Below the pieces are notes generated by a model. The model did not search any database. It had not been told where the DNA came from and was given only the letters and a program-made list of their open reading frames with translations. A stretch of DNA of 35,697 bases from Prochlorococcus sp. AG-670-O17 (GTDB lineage Bacteria; Cyanobacteriota; Cyanobacteriia; PCC-6307; Cyanobiaceae). Below, piece after piece: positions 1 to 8,539 of the stretch; the first letter of the stretch is position 1; every line of letters starts with the position of its first letter. Made by a program: the position numbers and the translations under genes. The stretch lies in the NCBI GenBank assembly GCA_003211315.1, contig QCTC01000011.1, positions 1 to 35,697 on the forward strand, in the 5' to 3' direction.

Positions 1-137
1 TAATTTCAACTTTATTTAAAAAAAAATTAATTCATTTTATTTTAAAAAACTACTTTTATATAATTTATTTAATTTATAAATTATGTATTAGTAAAAATTC
101 AAATTGATTTTTTAAATTCTTATCAATTAAAATAAAA

Positions 138-224
138 CGGAGAGAGAGGGATTCGAACCCTCGATAAAGTTGCCCCTATACAGCATTTCCAGTGCTGCGC
201 CTTCAACCACTCGGCCACCTCTCC
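138..224 (-). tRNA. tRNA-Ser (anticodon GGA)
   Basis: Read on the minus strand this is an 87-base class II tRNA. The acceptor stem is GGAGAGG with TCTCTCC (one G-U pair) and G is the discriminator base. The D-arm contains GGCCGAGTGG, the anticodon loop is CTGGAAA (anticodon GGA, reading UCC/UCU serine codons), a long variable arm follows, and the T-arm is GAGGGTTCGAATCCCTC. The long variable arm and the G discriminator are serine identity features. No CCA is encoded. The 137 bases beyond its 3' end are AT-rich and hold nothing I can call. Confidence 0.97.
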
Positions 225-274
225 TTTAGATTCATATTTTACCCTTTTTATAACCCATTGTTGAGGAAAGTTAC

Positions 275-649
275 TTGAAAAAGACTTTTAAAGTCACTAT
301 TAGGAATAAAGAAACTGGTAAAATATATCAGCAAAATATTAGTGATCAAGAATATATTTTAAAAGAATTTGAAAATAAAGGATTAAGACTACCATTTTCC
401 TGTAGGAATGGATGCTGTACAAGTTGTGCTGTAAAAATTGTTTCAGGTAAGCTTGAGCAACCTGAAGCAATGGGAGTATCTCAAGATTTAAAAGATAAGG
501 GTTACGCTCTTCTTTGTGTTGCAAAAGTAATAGAGGATATTGAAGTCGAGACTACATATTATGATGAAGTTTATGATTTACAATTTGGTCAATATTTTGG
601 TAAGGGGAAAACAAGAAAAGCCCCTCCGTGGGAATTCGAGGAAGATTAA
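275..649 (+). CDS. 2Fe-2S plant-type ferredoxin with acidic C-terminal tail
   Basis: Small soluble electron carrier. The plant-type cluster motif is visible: Cys43, Cys48 and Cys51 in the SCRNGCCTSC segment and the fourth ligand Cys81 in YALLCVAK. The protein has 124 residues, about 25 longer than photosynthetic PetF (about 97-99), because of a tail ending PPWEFEED; it is therefore probably a specialised ferredoxin rather than the main PetF. The start is TTG at 275, preceded by a GAGGAAAG ribosome-binding sequence; no in-frame ATG occurs before residue 66, so TTG is effectively forced. The downstream phosphatase gene starts 5 bases after the stop, which suggests co-transcription. The redox partner cannot be told from sequence. 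Confidence 0.92.
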   Translation: MKKTFKVTIRNKETGKIYQQNISDQEYILKEFENKGLRLPFSCRNGCCTSCAVKIVSGKLEQPEAMGVSQDLKDKGYALLCVAKVIEDIEVETTYYDEVYDLQFGQYFGKGKTRKAPPWEFEED

Positions 650-654
650 TTATT

Positions 655-1503
655 ATGCTTGAAATCAAAGAATTAGAAGAAATCAATTCGGAAATAGATT
701 TATTTTTTCTTAATAATATTGCTAAAGAAAGTGCCCTAATAGGCAATGAAATTCTAATCAAAAATTATAATAAAATTCAAACAATCAATTCAAAGGGGAG
801 AAAAGGTGATTTAGTTACCAACGTAGATTTAGAAGTAGAAGAGAAAATTAAGGAGTACTTAACAATTAAAACTCCCGAAATTTCTATTCATGCAGAAGAA
901 TCAGGAAAATTAATAAAGTCATCCAAATTAACTTGGTGCATTGATCCATTAGATGGAACAACTAACTATTCTCACGGTTATCCATTCTTTGGAACTTCAA
1001 TAGGTCTCTTATATAAAAACAATCCTATCTTAGGTGCTATATCAGTACCATATTTAAACGAACTTTATTCTGCATGCATAGGGAAAGGTTCATATTGCAA
1101 CGATAAAAAACTGATGGTATCAAATGCTAATTGTCTTATCGATAGTCTTCTCGTAACAGGTTTTGCATATGATAGGTTTGATACTGAACATAATAATTAT
1201 GCAGAATTTTGTTACTTAACACATAAAACTAGAGGAGTAAGGAGAGGAGGTGCAGCGGCTGTTGATTTAGCATTTGTTGCCTCAGGGAAAGTAGATGGAT
1301 ATTGGGAAAGAGGTCTAGAAATATGGGATTTAGCTGCTGGTGCTATTATTGTTAAAGAAGCTGGTGGTTCCGTTTCTGATTACCCTAACGGTGAATTTAA
1401 TCTTAGCTCTGGAAGAATATTGGCTTGCAGTCCAAGACTTGAAGAAGAGCTAAAAATGGAATTAAGCAAAGTCATTCCTTTTAATAAACAACTTTACACT
1501 TAA
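655..1503 (+). CDS. Inositol monophosphatase family protein
   Basis: Mg-dependent sugar-phosphate or inositol phosphatase of the IMPase/SuhB/CysQ fold. Family motifs are in order: Glu81-Glu82 in HAEES, motif A WCIDPLDGTTN at 94-104 with metal ligands Asp97 and Asp100, and motif B WDLAAG at 224-229 with Asp225. Length (282 residues) is typical. The frame stays open up to a GTG at 628, but ATG 655 is preferred: a GAGGAAG ribosome-binding sequence lies 10 bases before it, inside the end of the ferredoxin gene, and the GTG would force a 22-base overlap. The substrate (inositol phosphate, histidinol phosphate or another) cannot be fixed. The next gene is hisZ, so a histidinol-phosphatase role is possible but is only inferred from position. 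Confidence 0.9.
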   Translation: MLEIKELEEINSEIDLFFLNNIAKESALIGNEILIKNYNKIQTINSKGRKGDLVTNVDLEVEEKIKEYLTIKTPEISIHAEESGKLIKSSKLTWCIDPLDGTTNYSHGYPFFGTSIGLLYKNNPILGAISVPYLNELYSACIGKGSYCNDKKLMVSNANCLIDSLLVTGFAYDRFDTEHNNYAEFCYLTHKTRGVRRGGAAAVDLAFVASGKVDGYWERGLEIWDLAAGAIIVKEAGGSVSDYPNGEFNLSSGRILACSPRLEEELKMELSKVIPFNKQLYT

Positions 1504-1524
1504 AAATGAAATTATCGTTTTAAA

Positions 1525-2676
1525 ATGAGTGATATTAAAGAATTTAATTTAATAGATGTAAGGAATAATTCCTCAATTGTTAATGATTTAAATAATGTAT
1601 ATAAGTTGTGGGGTTATGAAGAAATTTCACCTTCATTTATTAATAATCTTGAGACAATTAAAGGAAGAGAAGTAATTGATGGGGACGAACTTATTGGAAT
1701 AGTAAGTAATAGTTCATTATGTTTAAGACCAGAAATGACAACATCAATTGTTAAATTAACATCTACTAGATTATTAAATAAGAAGAGACCAATAAGACTT
1801 TTTAATAGTGGTATTGTATTTAATAAAAAACAAAGTTATAAAAATACTTATAAATTTCAAGAAAATTTACAAAGCGGCATAGAACTAATTAGTTATGACA
1901 CTCATTACCCTGAGATTGAGGTGATTAATATATTATTTGATGCAATTGATAATATCAATTTAATTGACAATTGTAATCTAACTCTTCTTGTTAGTACTAC
2001 AAAAATAATGGATTTAATATTATTCAATTATAAAAATAATAAATATGAGGAGATTAAAAAATGCATGGTAAATTTAGATCAAGAATCATTAGATAAATTA
2101 AATATTGACACGAATGATAAATCAATATTGAAGGAATTATTATTTACAAGAGGGGAACCTGCAATCATACTTAAAAAGCTTAAAAATGTTTATGGTAATA
2201 ATAATGTGATTGAGGAACTTGACTGTTTATTTAATACTTTATCAAAAATTTCAAAAAAATATAATATAAAAATACAACTTGATCCGACTTATCAACCTCA
2301 TCTTAATTTATATGCAGGTATAGTTTTTCAACTTATTTGCGATAATAAAAATGTTAAAACCATAATTGCAAAAGGTGGTAGATATGACGAATTAGTAAGA
2401 TATTTTAATCCTAATGAAAAAATAATTAATGGAATTGGATTCACAATCTCTATAGATAATTTAAGAGAATTGATAGTTGAAAAATCTCAAACTGAAAAGA
2501 AAGTGTTGCTGTTATTTAAAGATTCTTATTTATTAGATAAAGGTATAAATGAGCAAAAAGCATTGCAAAAAAAAGGGATAATTACAATACTATATTTGAA
2601 TCCATGTAATGAAAATTCAAAAGCCAACATTCTTATGAAAGAACATAATTGTACTGAAATTCAATGGATTAAATAA
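1525..2676 (+). CDS. hisZ: ATP phosphoribosyltransferase regulatory subunit HisZ
   Basis: HisZ is a catalytically inactive paralogue of histidyl-tRNA synthetase that partners the short-form HisG in the first step of histidine biosynthesis. The class II synthetase-like core is visible: LRPEMT at 67-72, a degenerate motif 2 region around residues 90-123 ending in GIELIS, and a HisRS-like GGRYDEL at 284-290. The C-terminal anticodon-binding domain of true HisRS is missing, and at 383 residues the length suits HisZ. The LRPEMT and RLFNSGIVFN segments differ from the catalytic HisRS forms, which also argues against an active synthetase. It starts 21 bases after the phosphatase gene on the same strand. 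No hisG lies in the window. Confidence 0.88.
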   Translation: MSDIKEFNLIDVRNNSSIVNDLNNVYKLWGYEEISPSFINNLETIKGREVIDGDELIGIVSNSSLCLRPEMTTSIVKLTSTRLLNKKRPIRLFNSGIVFNKKQSYKNTYKFQENLQSGIELISYDTHYPEIEVINILFDAIDNINLIDNCNLTLLVSTTKIMDLILFNYKNNKYEEIKKCMVNLDQESLDKLNIDTNDKSILKELLFTRGEPAIILKKLKNVYGNNNVIEELDCLFNTLSKISKKYNIKIQLDPTYQPHLNLYAGIVFQLICDNKNVKTIIAKGGRYDELVRYFNPNEKIINGIGFTISIDNLRELIVEKSQTEKKVLLLFKDSYLLDKGINEQKALQKKGIITILYLNPCNENSKANILMKEHNCTEIQWIK

Positions 2677-2822
2677 TTTTTCCCTTTGAGATTTATAAAA
2701 AAAAATGCAATTTGAATATGCTACTACAATATAAATTTTTAGTACGGACAATACTCCTAATTAAACTTGATTAACCTTAAAATAGGAAATAAAATCTAAT
2801 AGTTCAAAAAAAAGAAATTAAA

Positions 2823-4727
2823 ATGGAAAAAGGCGAAATTAGAATAAATACCGAAAATATTTTTCCAATAATAAAAAAAGCTGTATATTCTGATCACGAA
2901 ATTTTTTTAAGAGAACTCGTTAGTAATGCTGTAGATGCAATTAGTAAAAGAAGAATGGCCTCAATGGCTGGAGATTGTGAAAATTGTGATGAACCTCAAG
3001 TAAAAATTACTATTGATAGGGAAAAAAATATCTTAAAAATTTCTGATAATGGTATTGGAATGAATGATGAAGAAATAAAAAAATATATAAACCAAGTTGC
3101 TTTTTCTAGTGCTGAAGAGTTTCTAACCAGATATAAAAAAGATAATGACGAATTTATAGGACATTTTGGATTGGGTTTTTATTCTAGTTTTATGGTCGCA
3201 GATAAAGTCAATATTTTAACTAAATCAGCCATAGGTAATAGTAAAACTTTTAATTGGTCATGTGATGGCTCACCTAACTTCACATTAGAAGAATCTGAAA
3301 GAGATTCAGTCGGAACAGATGTAATCCTTCATTTAATGGATGAAGAAAAAGAATTTATAGAACCTGAGAGAATTAAATCGCTTATTAAAAAATATTGTGA
3401 CTTTATGCCTATAGATGTTCTATTAGAGGGTGAGACAATTAATAAGAAAAATCCACCATGGAGAAAACAACCAAGTGAACTAAAGGATGAAGATTATATT
3501 GAACTATATAAATATTTATATCCTTTTCAAGGAGATCCTCTTTTATGGATTCATTTAAACACAGATTATCCATACGATATACAAGGTATTTTGTATTTCC
3601 CTAAATTATCTGGAAGAGCCGATTGGGAAAAAGGCGAAATTAAACTATTTTGCAACCAAGTATTTGTAAGTGACTCAATAAAGGAAATTGTACCTAAATA
3701 TCTATTACCCTTGAGAGGTGTAATTGACTCTACAGATATACCATTAAATGTAAGTAGAAGTGCATTGCAAACTGATAGAAAAGTCAGATCTATTTCATCA
3801 TTCATTTCAAAAAAGATTGCTAATAAGTTAAAAGACTTAATAAAAAATTCGCCTGAATTTTATACGGAAATTTGGGATTCAATTTCCGCCTTTATTAAGA
3901 TTGGAGCCATCGAGGACGAAAAGTTTGCTGATCTTGTAGAAAATAGTATTATTTTTGAGACAATTATAAATTCTGATAAAGACGTAAAAAAATATCTCGA
4001 TGAAAAATCTCTTATAAAATCTAAAGAAAAGTTTTACACAACTTTATCAAATTATATAGAGAGAAATAACATAGTCGATTCCAAAAAAATTATTTATTGT
4101 TCTGATGTAATTGGGCAATCTAGTGCTTTAAAAATTTGTTTATCTGACAACAAAGAAGTAATCAAATCTGATCCTTTAATAGATGCACAATTTCTTCCAT
4201 GGATAGAAAATAAAAATGAAAATTATCAATTTCAAAGAGTTGATTCTGAAATAAATGAGCTTGAAGATAAAGATTCAAAAGAAATAGTTGATAAAGATGG
4301 CAAATCAAACACAGATAATTTAAAGGATATTATTTCTAAAGCATTAAATAACGATAAAGTAACAGTAAAAGTTCAATCTCTTAAAAGTAAAGATGCTCCT
4401 CCAGCAATGATATTGTTACCTGAACAAATGAGAAGAATAAACGATATGGGGGCATATATGGAACAAAAAATGCCAGGATTACCTGAATATCACGTCCTAT
4501 TAATTAATAAAGAACATCCACTCATTGCAGGATTAAATAAAATAACTGGTAATAAAATTATTCTTGATAAAAAAGACCCAGTTGAAAATCCATTAGCATC
4601 AAAAATTGCTAATCATGTTTATGACATGGCGAAATTAAGTGTAGGAGGATTAGATCAAGAACAAATTATAAATTTGCAAAATAATAATGCCGATTTAATA
4701 TCAGATTTACTTAAAACATCAAAATAA
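2823..4727 (+). CDS. htpG: Hsp90-family chaperone HtpG
   Basis: Cytosolic ATP-dependent dimeric chaperone. The N-terminal GHKL ATPase domain (about 1-210) shows RELVSNAVDAIS at 30-41 with catalytic Glu31 and Asn35, DNGIGM at 75-80 and the lid glycines GHFGLGF at 113-119. The middle domain carries LNVSRSALQ, with the arginine that contacts the gamma-phosphate in the family. A C-terminal dimerisation region follows. Length is 634 residues, equal to bacterial HtpG. The 146 bases between hisZ and htpG are a likely promoter region; I saw no CIRCE element there and no convincing -35/-10 pair. Confidence 0.96.
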   Translation: MEKGEIRINTENIFPIIKKAVYSDHEIFLRELVSNAVDAISKRRMASMAGDCENCDEPQVKITIDREKNILKISDNGIGMNDEEIKKYINQVAFSSAEEFLTRYKKDNDEFIGHFGLGFYSSFMVADKVNILTKSAIGNSKTFNWSCDGSPNFTLEESERDSVGTDVILHLMDEEKEFIEPERIKSLIKKYCDFMPIDVLLEGETINKKNPPWRKQPSELKDEDYIELYKYLYPFQGDPLLWIHLNTDYPYDIQGILYFPKLSGRADWEKGEIKLFCNQVFVSDSIKEIVPKYLLPLRGVIDSTDIPLNVSRSALQTDRKVRSISSFISKKIANKLKDLIKNSPEFYTEIWDSISAFIKIGAIEDEKFADLVENSIIFETIINSDKDVKKYLDEKSLIKSKEKFYTTLSNYIERNNIVDSKKIIYCSDVIGQSSALKICLSDNKEVIKSDPLIDAQFLPWIENKNENYQFQRVDSEINELEDKDSKEIVDKDGKSNTDNLKDIISKALNNDKVTVKVQSLKSKDAPPAMILLPEQMRRINDMGAYMEQKMPGLPEYHVLLINKEHPLIAGLNKITGNKIILDKKDPVENPLASKIANHVYDMAKLSVGGLDQEQIINLQNNNADLISDLLKTSK

Positions 4728-4766
4728 GTAGTGTGTTAGGATTGATAAATATTTTCTCCAAATAAA

Positions 4767-5003
4767 ATGTCTAGGGTTTGTGAGCTGACAGGTGCAAAAG
4801 CTAATAATGGAATGGCTGTTAGTCATTCGCATATACGTACTAAGAAATTACAACAAGTAAATCTTCAAAAAAGGAGACTTTGGTGGCAAGAAGGTAAAAA
4901 GTGGGTAAACATAAAAATTAGTACGAAGGCATTAAAATCAATACAAAAGGTTGGTTTAGATAAGCTTGCCAAAACAAATGGAGTGGATCTTAATAAGTTC
5001 TGA
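4767..5003 (+). CDS. rpmB: 50S ribosomal protein L28
   Basis: A 78-residue basic ribosomal protein. It begins [11 protein letters not shown] and continues with [15 protein letters not shown], the conserved start of bacterial and plastid L28, and has the internal WWQEGKKWV(N)IKIST segment. Full length. It lies 39 bases after htpG and is followed within a few bases by the peroxiredoxin gene. Confidence 0.97.
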   Translation: MSRVCELTGAKANNGMAVSHSHIRTKKLQQVNLQKRRLWWQEGKKWVNIKISTKALKSIQKVGLDKLAKTNGVDLNKF

Positions 5004-5008
5004 TTTTG

Positions 5009-5542
5009 ATGAAGAGTTTATTTGGTCTTTTTGTAATATTAATATCATTATTTTTTAATCTTAAATCTGCAATTGCTTTTGATTATGCTCCTGAGATAGG
5101 AGATTCAGCTCCTAGTTTCCATTTAGAGGGAATAAACAAAAGTATTAAATCAAAAAAAATATGGGATTCGAATGAATTAATCGGTAAATGGATAGTTTTA
5201 TATTTTTATCCTAAGGATTTCACCGCTGGTTGTACTCTAGAAGCTAAAGGATTTTCTCAATTAAAAAACGATTTTTCTAAATATAATGCTGAAATAATAG
5301 GAATAAGTGCTGACAATCAAGATTCTCACGACAGTTTTTGTAGTGAAAAATCAATAAATTACACATTATTATCCGACCCCAATGGAACTATTAGTGCAAA
5401 ATATGGTTCCTGGATTCCTCCTTATTCCGATAGGAATACTTTTTTGATTTCACCAGAGGGAAAAATAACATACAGATGGATAAGTGTTTTACCAATCAAT
5501 CATGCAAAAGAAGTACTTAATATATTAAAGAAAAATATATAA
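5009..5542 (+). CDS. Exported peroxiredoxin, PrxQ/BCP type
   Basis: Thiol peroxidase that reduces hydroperoxides. Residues 1-23 form a signal peptide (Lys2, hydrophobic core, AIA at 21-23 before FDYAPEIG), so it probably acts in the periplasm or thylakoid lumen. The peroxiredoxin signature PxxxTxxC is intact as Pro68, Thr72 and Cys75 (peroxidatic). The usual PrxQ resolving cysteine five residues later is Lys80. The only other cysteine in the mature domain is Cys111, 36 residues downstream, the same spacing I recall for the Xylella PrxQ-beta subclass (resolving Cys in helix alpha-3). A TTG at 5006 is directly in front of ATG 5009; the ATG is preferred. It starts 5 bases after rpmB. Confidence 0.88.
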   Translation: MKSLFGLFVILISLFFNLKSAIAFDYAPEIGDSAPSFHLEGINKSIKSKKIWDSNELIGKWIVLYFYPKDFTAGCTLEAKGFSQLKNDFSKYNAEIIGISADNQDSHDSFCSEKSINYTLLSDPNGTISAKYGSWIPPYSDRNTFLISPEGKITYRWISVLPINHAKEVLNILKKNI

Positions 5543-5547
5543 ATATT

Positions 5548-5850
5548 TTGCACGAACTTTCATTTGGTACTTGGTTAATACATATCAGCTCAGTAATAGA
5601 ATGGATTTATGCAATTTTTATAATAAACAAAATAAGTTGCTATAAAAAACTAGAGCTTTATTACTGGTTAAGTCTCGCAATGATACCTAATTTAATTGGA
5701 GCTATGTGTGCAATTACTTGGCATATTTTTGATAATCAACCTGAATTATATGGCTTAGTTACCCTTCAAGGGATTTTCACTTTTATAGGGAACTCAACAT
5801 TAGCTATAGCTACTATTGCAATTTATAAAAGAACAGAATCCTATGAATGA
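5548..5850 (+). CDS. DUF2499 (Ycf49-like) membrane protein
   Basis: A 100-residue membrane protein with three hydrophobic segments (roughly 8-27, 38-58 and 72-93). The sequence, with HISSVIEWIYA and MIPNLIGAMCAITWHIFDN, matches what I know of the cyanobacterial/plastid DUF2499 (Ycf49-like) family, whose function is unknown. The start is TTG at 5548, five bases after the peroxiredoxin stop; the first in-frame ATG lies at residue 45, inside a conserved segment, so TTG is well supported. Its last 8 bases overlap the start of the next gene, indicating translational coupling. Confidence 0.82.
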   Translation: MHELSFGTWLIHISSVIEWIYAIFIINKISCYKKLELYYWLSLAMIPNLIGAMCAITWHIFDNQPELYGLVTLQGIFTFIGNSTLAIATIAIYKRTESYE

Positions 5851-6178
5851 TTTTTTTTTAAGATTTCTAAATTTCTTATCAAGATTTGATAATACGGCCT
5901 TATTTGCAGCATCTATAATTCCATATTCGATTTTCTTATATTATTTATACAAGATAAAGTCATTAAATAAATTAATCAAAATTGGTTTTTCTTTAACTGT
6001 ATTATTTGTATTTATAACCATTGTAATTTCGATATTTTCTCTTACTTACTATCACAGAACTCTTGTTGAAGTTGACTTACTTCATGGTTCAGCAGAATTT
6101 TTCTTAACCTTAAGTGATTTTGTTATTTTACTTGGGTTTATAAAGATGTTAAATCGTCTAGAAGTAAATAACTCTTAA
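5843..6178 (+). CDS. DUF3593 membrane protein
   Basis: A 111-residue protein with about three predicted membrane spans. The segment LSRFDNTALFAASIIPYSIFL and the C-terminal LHGSAEFFLTLSDFVILLGF fit the cyanobacterial/plant DUF3593 family as I know it; function unknown. The frame opens earlier at a TTG (5816), but ATG 5843 is preferred because it makes a compact 8-base overlap (ATGAATGA) with the end of the DUF2499 gene and gives a typical N-terminus. The two families, coupled here, probably act together in the membrane; that is inferred from gene order only. Confidence 0.78.
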   Translation: MNDFFLRFLNFLSRFDNTALFAASIIPYSIFLYYLYKIKSLNKLIKIGFSLTVLFVFITIVISIFSLTYYHRTLVEVDLLHGSAEFFLTLSDFVILLGFIKMLNRLEVNNS

Positions 6179-6243
6179 GACCTTTTACAATTATGTGATT
6201 TATTGCTCGAAATAAAGGAGAATATAGAAAATAACGTTTTTTT

Positions 6244-6507
6244 ATGCTTACTACATTATTTGCAGCAGCGGCTGCTCCCGCAACATTTGAATGGTCACCA
6301 AAATGTGCCATCGTAATGATTGCATGTAATGTTTTTGCTTATGCAATTGCAAGAGCCACAATAAGAAAACCTAATGAGGGTTTTGAAATTCCTAATTCAC
6401 AATTCTTTGGTGGTTTAAGTCATGCGTCTGTCGTAGGAGCTAATTGCCTAGGACATATTTTCGGAATAGGTGCAATACTAGGATTAGCTTCTAGAGGTGT
6501 ATTGTAA
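6244..6507 (+). CDS. psaK: Photosystem I reaction center subunit PsaK
   Basis: An 87-residue thylakoid protein with two membrane spans (about 20-38 and 60-84), a peripheral photosystem I subunit that binds antenna chlorophylls. The ARATIRKPNEGFEIP loop and the FGGLSHASVVGANCLGHIFGIGAILGLA segment are diagnostic. The N-terminus MLTTLFAAAAA fits the cleaved leader of cyanobacterial PsaK. An AAGGAG at 6215-6220 lies 23 bases upstream of the ATG, too far for a normal ribosome-binding site, so initiation is probably driven by other leader features. The stop is 2 bases from the stop of the convergent dxs gene. Confidence 0.95.
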   Translation: MLTTLFAAAAAPATFEWSPKCAIVMIACNVFAYAIARATIRKPNEGFEIPNSQFFGGLSHASVVGANCLGHIFGIGAILGLASRGVL

Positions 6508-6509
6508 AA

Positions 6510-8423
6510 TTATTCAACAGTAATTTTAGAATTTAATTTTGATAAATTAAATTTGCTAATAATTTTTTCTGCCATCTGATCAGGTTTAAGTCCTAATTTT
6601 TCTTTACTCTGATCAGGTGATGCATGATCTACAAGTACATCAGGAATACCAATTCTTAAAACTGGTATATTTATTTCATTATCGTTTAACATTTCAACAA
6701 TAGCCGAGCCAAATCCTCCAACTAATGTACCTTCTTCCATTGTTACTACCTTTTTAAGTTTTTTTACTAACGGTATTATTAAATCTTGATCAAGAGGTCT
6801 AACAAATCTTGCATTAACAATACAAGCACTAATACCTCTATTTTTTAGTAAGTTTGCAGTTTCAGTAGCGGCTTGAACCATTGAACCATAAGCAATAATT
6901 AAAACATCATCACCTTCTTCTAATATTTCTCCTTCGCCAATCTTCAAAGGCTCCCATCCCTCATCCATTACTGCTACACCTAAACCTGAACCTCTTGGAA
7001 TGCGAAGTGCTGTAGGTCCCTTGTGATTAATAGATGTAATTAACATTCTTTGGAGTTCAGCTTCATCTTTTGGAGCCATTAAAACAAAATTAGGAATTGC
7101 TCTCATATAGCTAATATCGTATTGACCCTGATGAGTTGGACCATCGGCACCAACTATTCCTGCTCTATCTAAAACAAAAGAAACAGGGAGATTCTGAATA
7201 CCTACATCATGAATAAGCTGATCAAAAGCGCGTTGCAAGAATGTACTGTAAATAGCAACTACAGGTTTAAGACCATCGCAAGACATTCCAGCTGCTAATG
7301 TAACTGCATGTTGTTCAGCTATTCCTACATCTATATATTGTTCTGGAATATTTTTTTGTAATAAATCTAGTCCAGTTCCAGTAGCCATTGCTGCTGTAAT
7401 TCCTATAACCTTACTGTCTTGCTCACAAATTTTTAAAAGCGTTTGACCGAAAATTTTACTGTAGCTAACAGGTTTAGGCTTGCTTGATGGAATTGATTTA
7501 CCAGTCGTAAGATCAAATGATGATTGAGCATGGTACCCTACTTGATCTGCTTCTGCATATGGATATCCTTTCCCTTTAGTTGTAACAACATGAACCAATA
7601 CTGGTTTTTTAAGTCTATGAGCAGCATTAAAAGTATTTATAAGATTAGAAATATCATGTCCATCGATTGGGCCCATATACGTAAAACCAAGTTCTTCAAA
7701 CACTGCTCCAACCTTAGGTACAGCTAAACGTCTAACACTTCCTTTTATATTTTTTAATTCTTCAGGTATATCTTTACCTATAAGAGGAATATTTTTGACA
7801 CTTTCCTGAACACTATCTGACAAAAATTGTAATGGTGGACTTAGTCTAACTCTATTCAAATATGTTGAAAGAGCTCCAACAGGAGGAGATATTGACATGT
7901 CATTATCATTCAGAACAACAACTAAGGGAGTATTTGGCAAATGTCCCGCATGATTTATCGCTTCTAAAGCCATTCCACCTGTTAATGCTCCATCACCTAT
8001 AACTGCAACACATTTATGATCTTCCCCTTTTCTATCCCTTGCAATTGCCATTCCTAACGCAGCTGATATTGATGTACTTGCGTGACCAGCTCCAAAGTGA
8101 TCAAAATGACTTTCACTACGTTTTAGATAACCAGCAATACCTTTTTGTTGACGTAAAGAGTCAAACTCATTGAAACGGCCAGTAATTAATTTATGAGGAT
8201 AAGCCTGATGACCAACATCCCATACAACTTTATCAAAATCAAGATCTAATGTTTGATATAAAGCAAGTGTTAATTCAACTACGCCGAGTCCAGGACCAAG
8301 ATGTCCTCCACTTGTTGAAACTACCTCCAAATGTCTCTCTCTAATCTGACAGGCAATTTCCTCTAATTGTGATACCGTTAAACCATGTAATTGATTTGGA
8401 TGGCTTAACTCACTTAAAAGCAT
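6510..8423 (-). CDS. dxs: 1-deoxy-D-xylulose-5-phosphate synthase
   Basis: Thiamine-diphosphate transketolase-like enzyme that joins pyruvate and glyceraldehyde 3-phosphate in the first committed step of the MEP isoprenoid pathway, feeding carotenoids, phytol and quinones. Visible features: [15 protein letters not shown] at 41-55, the ThDP/Mg motif GDGALTGG (143-150) to NDND (172-175), the catalytic Glu370 in VGIAEQHAV, and [15 protein letters not shown] in the pyrimidine domain. At 637 residues it is full length. It is a single gene divergent from ilvA across 116 bases and meets psaK tail to tail. IspE of the same pathway is near the other end of the window. Confidence 0.97.
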   Translation of the reverse strand: MLLSELSHPNQLHGLTVSQLEEIACQIRERHLEVVSTSGGHLGPGLGVVELTLALYQTLDLDFDKVVWDVGHQAYPHKLITGRFNEFDSLRQQKGIAGYLKRSESHFDHFGAGHASTSISAALGMAIARDRKGEDHKCVAVIGDGALTGGMALEAINHAGHLPNTPLVVVLNDNDMSISPPVGALSTYLNRVRLSPPLQFLSDSVQESVKNIPLIGKDIPEELKNIKGSVRRLAVPKVGAVFEELGFTYMGPIDGHDISNLINTFNAAHRLKKPVLVHVVTTKGKGYPYAEADQVGYHAQSSFDLTTGKSIPSSKPKPVSYSKIFGQTLLKICEQDSKVIGITAAMATGTGLDLLQKNIPEQYIDVGIAEQHAVTLAAGMSCDGLKPVVAIYSTFLQRAFDQLIHDVGIQNLPVSFVLDRAGIVGADGPTHQGQYDISYMRAIPNFVLMAPKDEAELQRMLITSINHKGPTALRIPRGSGLGVAVMDEGWEPLKIGEGEILEEGDDVLIIAYGSMVQAATETANLLKNRGISACIVNARFVRPLDQDLIIPLVKKLKKVVTMEEGTLVGGFGSAIVEMLNDNEINIPVLRIGIPDVLVDHASPDQSKEKLGLKPDQMAEKIISKFNLSKLNSKITVE

Positions 8424-8539
8424 TATTTAAAAATATTTACTTATATAATCTAAAACGTTAAGGTGCAAATTGAGTAATTTTCTTGAAATAGATTATGTAA
8501 TGTTTTATTAGATTAATATTTAATGCTAAAAATATAAAT

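Noticed and set aside
1-137. Possible gene or RNA in the first 137 bases
   Set aside because: The stretch is nearly pure A/T with frequent stops on both strands; no structure could be supported.
628-654. GTG start at 628 for the inositol monophosphatase
   Set aside because: It overlaps the ferredoxin gene; ATG 655 has a well-placed GAGGAAG.
2741-2755. AGTA-N7-TACT dyad upstream of htpG, resembling a LexA box
   Set aside because: Its spacing is one base longer than the cyanobacterial LexA box and the right half lacks the GT of TGTACT, so it was not called.
7524-7727. 67-codon plus-strand ORF inside dxs
   Set aside because: It lies wholly inside the strongly conserved dxs coding region on the other strand and shows no own start signal or recognisable protein.
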